Positions 13,935 through 15,047 of a DNA stretch of 15,047 nucleotides are shown here, one piece after another; within the stretch, counting starts at the first letter, position 1; every line of letters starts with the position of its first letter. This DNA is from Spirochaetaceae bacterium UBA1306 (GTDB lineage: Bacteria; Spirochaetota; Spirochaetia; Treponematales; Rectinemataceae): the NCBI GenBank assembly GCA_002307245.1, contig DBTW01000106.1, positions 1 through 15,047 on the forward strand. The letters run 5' to 3'. Both the position numbers and the translations under genes were made by a program. The notes under the pieces were generated by a model. It was not told where the DNA came from. It ran no database searches and saw only the letters and a program-made list of their open reading frames with translations.

Positions 13935-14350
13935 TGAACCGTCCCGGGCTTGCTGGAGACCGGATTCCTTGAGAGGATATGCCAGCTTATTCATTATTCG
14001 GATCGAGGGTCTCAATACCTATCGATTCGGTATACTGAGCGGCTCGTCGAAGCGGGGGCAACGCCATCCGTGGGCAGCATCGGCGATGGCTACGACAACG
14101 CATTAGCCGAAACGATCAATGGCCTCTTCAGGGCCGAGCTCATCTATCGGAAGGGTCCCTGGAAGGGATTGGATTCCGTTGAGTGCGCCATTCTCGACTG
14201 GGTCGACTGGCTTAATAACAGACGTCTCCTCGAGCCTGTCGGCTATATTCCCCCGGCAGAGTTCGAGCAGCTATACTATGACGCAGAAGCAGGTCCGACC
14301 GAACGAGTTGGACTCAAATAGAAGGCTCTCCGATGAACCCGGGCGGTTCA
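13935..14350 (+). mobile_element. IS3-family element, internally deleted, both ends kept
   Basis: The left end TGAACCGTCCCGGGCTTGCT (then GGAGA, 13935-13959) and the inverted right end (14326-14350, reading TGAACCGCCCGGG, six mismatched bases, GGAGA on the minus strand) are terminal inverted repeats, differing by one inserted base and the six-base middle. Between them only about 0.37 kb remains, against roughly 1.2 kb for an intact member: orfA and the first two thirds of orfB are gone. Flanks (ATG left, GCG right) give no target duplication, so the copy is old or rearranged. Confidence 0.75.
13950..14321 (+). pseudogene. IS3-family transposase (OrfB) C-terminal remnant
   Basis: About 110 residues of the DDE integrase-type catalytic domain: LIHYSDRGSQYLSIRYTERL holds the second catalytic Asp, and DGYDNALAETINGLFRAELI holds the catalytic Glu. 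The usual C-terminal WLNNRRLLEPVGYIPPAEFE then QLYY and a stop at 14319-14321 follow. The first catalytic Asp, the helix-turn-helix and the OrfA frame are missing, so it cannot transpose by itself. The frame runs back into the left inverted repeat near a TTG at 13950, with the deletion junction around 13961-13987. No Shine-Dalgarno is seen. The intact C-terminus suggests the internal deletion is fairly recent or the remnant is slowly decaying. Confidence 0.85.
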
Positions 14351-14365
14351 GCGTGTCAATATCTT

Positions 14366-14914
14366 TTATTTATAAGTGTTATCATAATCTTCTCTCCATA
14401 ACGGAATCGAATAGCCAATATCTATATATGGATAGTATGTATTATTACTTGTTGATTCGAGCAAATCTCCATTTAAATTATAAATATTACTAATTCGCGA
14501 GTTGCCATAGCCATAACCAATATCAAGTATAAAGTTTTTAATATAAAAACCTAGAGTAGGCATAATTCCAATATTCAACGCCACGGCAAATCCATTGTTA
14601 ATATTCCCTAATATAATTTTCATTCCATAGCTTAAAGAATAATCAAATAGTATATCCTTTTTTTCCTTAACTCCATAGATCATCGGACTGTTATAAATGT
14701 AGCCAACCCATATTCCCAAACCAAAATATTTCCATATTTGATAATCGAAAGCAACATCAACACATTTGTATGATTGATTTTCAGGAAATTTTGTTGTGAA
14801 GTTTAATGCATCTTTGTCGGGAACTAATCCACAGGAGATATCGACATTCATCTGAGAATAAGCAAAGTGGACGATAATTACAAACAAACTCAATAATATT
14901 GATTTTTTTATCAC
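14366..14914 (-). CDS. Secreted beta-barrel-like hypothetical protein in AT-rich DNA
   Basis: 182 residues from a GTG at 14912-14914, preceded by GGAG (14920-14923) with a 5-nt gap; no ATG start fits. A clear signal peptide follows (IKKSILLSLFVIIVHFAYS, cleavage likely before QMNV). The mature part alternates aromatic and small residues in many short strands (YFGLGIWVGYIYNS, SYGMKIILGNINNGFAVALN, FYIKNFILDIGYGYGNS, YYPYIDIGYSIPLW), the look of an outer-membrane beta-barrel or surface protein. The family is not recognised. Composition is about 30% GC with AT-ending codons, unlike every other gene here, and the AT-rich block begins right at the IS3 right end, which points to acquisition from a low-GC donor. 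Upstream, TATAAT (14937-14942, minus) is a good -10. Confidence 0.6.
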   Translation of the reverse strand: MIKKSILLSLFVIIVHFAYSQMNVDISCGLVPDKDALNFTTKFPENQSYKCVDVAFDYQIWKYFGLGIWVGYIYNSPMIYGVKEKKDILFDYSLSYGMKIILGNINNGFAVALNIGIMPTLGFYIKNFILDIGYGYGNSRISNIYNLNGDLLESTSNNTYYPYIDIGYSIPLWREDYDNTYK

Positions 14915-14936
14915 ATTATCTCCGCAAACTGAATAG

Positions 14937-14968
14937 ATTATAATTCCATTTATTTCTAAACAAGTCAA
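14937..14968 (-). promoter_or_regulatory. Promoter candidate for the AT-rich secreted gene
   Basis: On the minus strand a perfect TATAAT (14937-14942). The upstream partners are off-spacing: TTGTTT (14958-14963) at 15 bp or TTGACT (14963-14968) at 20 bp. AT-rich DNA makes chance matches common. Confidence 0.35.
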
Positions 14969-15047
14969 TCATGAAGTACCCCTCAACGAAGTTTAGCACT
15001 TTCCGGATATCCAAAGTATAGTGACCCCGTTGTCAACACGTAAAATA
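14969..15047. other. Right-edge intergenic sequence, no gene seen
   Basis: Contains no convincing reading frame. The stretch TATAGTGACCCCGTTGTCAA (15022-15041) vaguely recalls the TGTACTGACCCC-type termini of IS150-like elements, but no partner repeat or transposase is in view. Confidence 0.2.

Overview
The window is 15 kb of bacterial DNA. Most of it is GC-rich (one sampled line inside the Hsp70-like gene is about 77% GC). GC falls to about 50% near 13.4-14.3 kb and to about 30% after 14.35 kb. No rRNA, tRNA or CRISPR array was seen. A carbohydrate-active gene set, a ROK repressor, and a LacI-type sensor domain fused to GGDEF together suggest a free-living or gut/sediment heterotroph. Spirochaetota is my best guess, but this is inference from gene content, not from a marker gene.

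Left part (1-5.9 kb): the 3' three quarters of a GH31 alpha-xylosidase (+) converges on a leftward set of ROK repressor, MFS permease and secreted metallophosphoesterase. A perfect 10-bp inverted repeat, with a second dyad inside it on the same centre, overlaps the ROK gene promoter. It is the likely autoregulatory operator of a sugar (possibly xyloside) uptake locus. A small LiaF-like protein is read rightward from the same intergenic region.

Middle part (5.9-12.2 kb): a Na+/phosphate cotransporter with a C-terminal PhoU-like domain has an 11-bp tandem repeat upstream that looks like a PhoP/PhoB box. Next come a DMT/EamA permease, a divergent Hsp70-like ATPase domain without a substrate-binding domain, and a cytoplasmic sugar-sensor-like/GAF/PAS/GGDEF diguanylate cyclase. 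The last three genes lack good Shine-Dalgarno sites and have promoter-like hexamers ending close to the start codon, so they may be leaderless.

Right part (12.3-15.0 kb): a secreted nitroreductase-like protein carries two matches to the ApbE flavinylation motif. It is divergent from a PadR-family regulator, and a 14-bp perfect palindrome lies inside the promoter between them. An internally deleted IS3-family element follows, with both terminal inverted repeats preserved and only the last third of the transposase left. Its right end coincides with a sharp switch to AT-rich DNA that encodes a secreted, barrel-like protein. This end looks like an accessory or acquired segment. The most novel candidate is the PadR-controlled, possibly multi-flavinylated exported nitroreductase.
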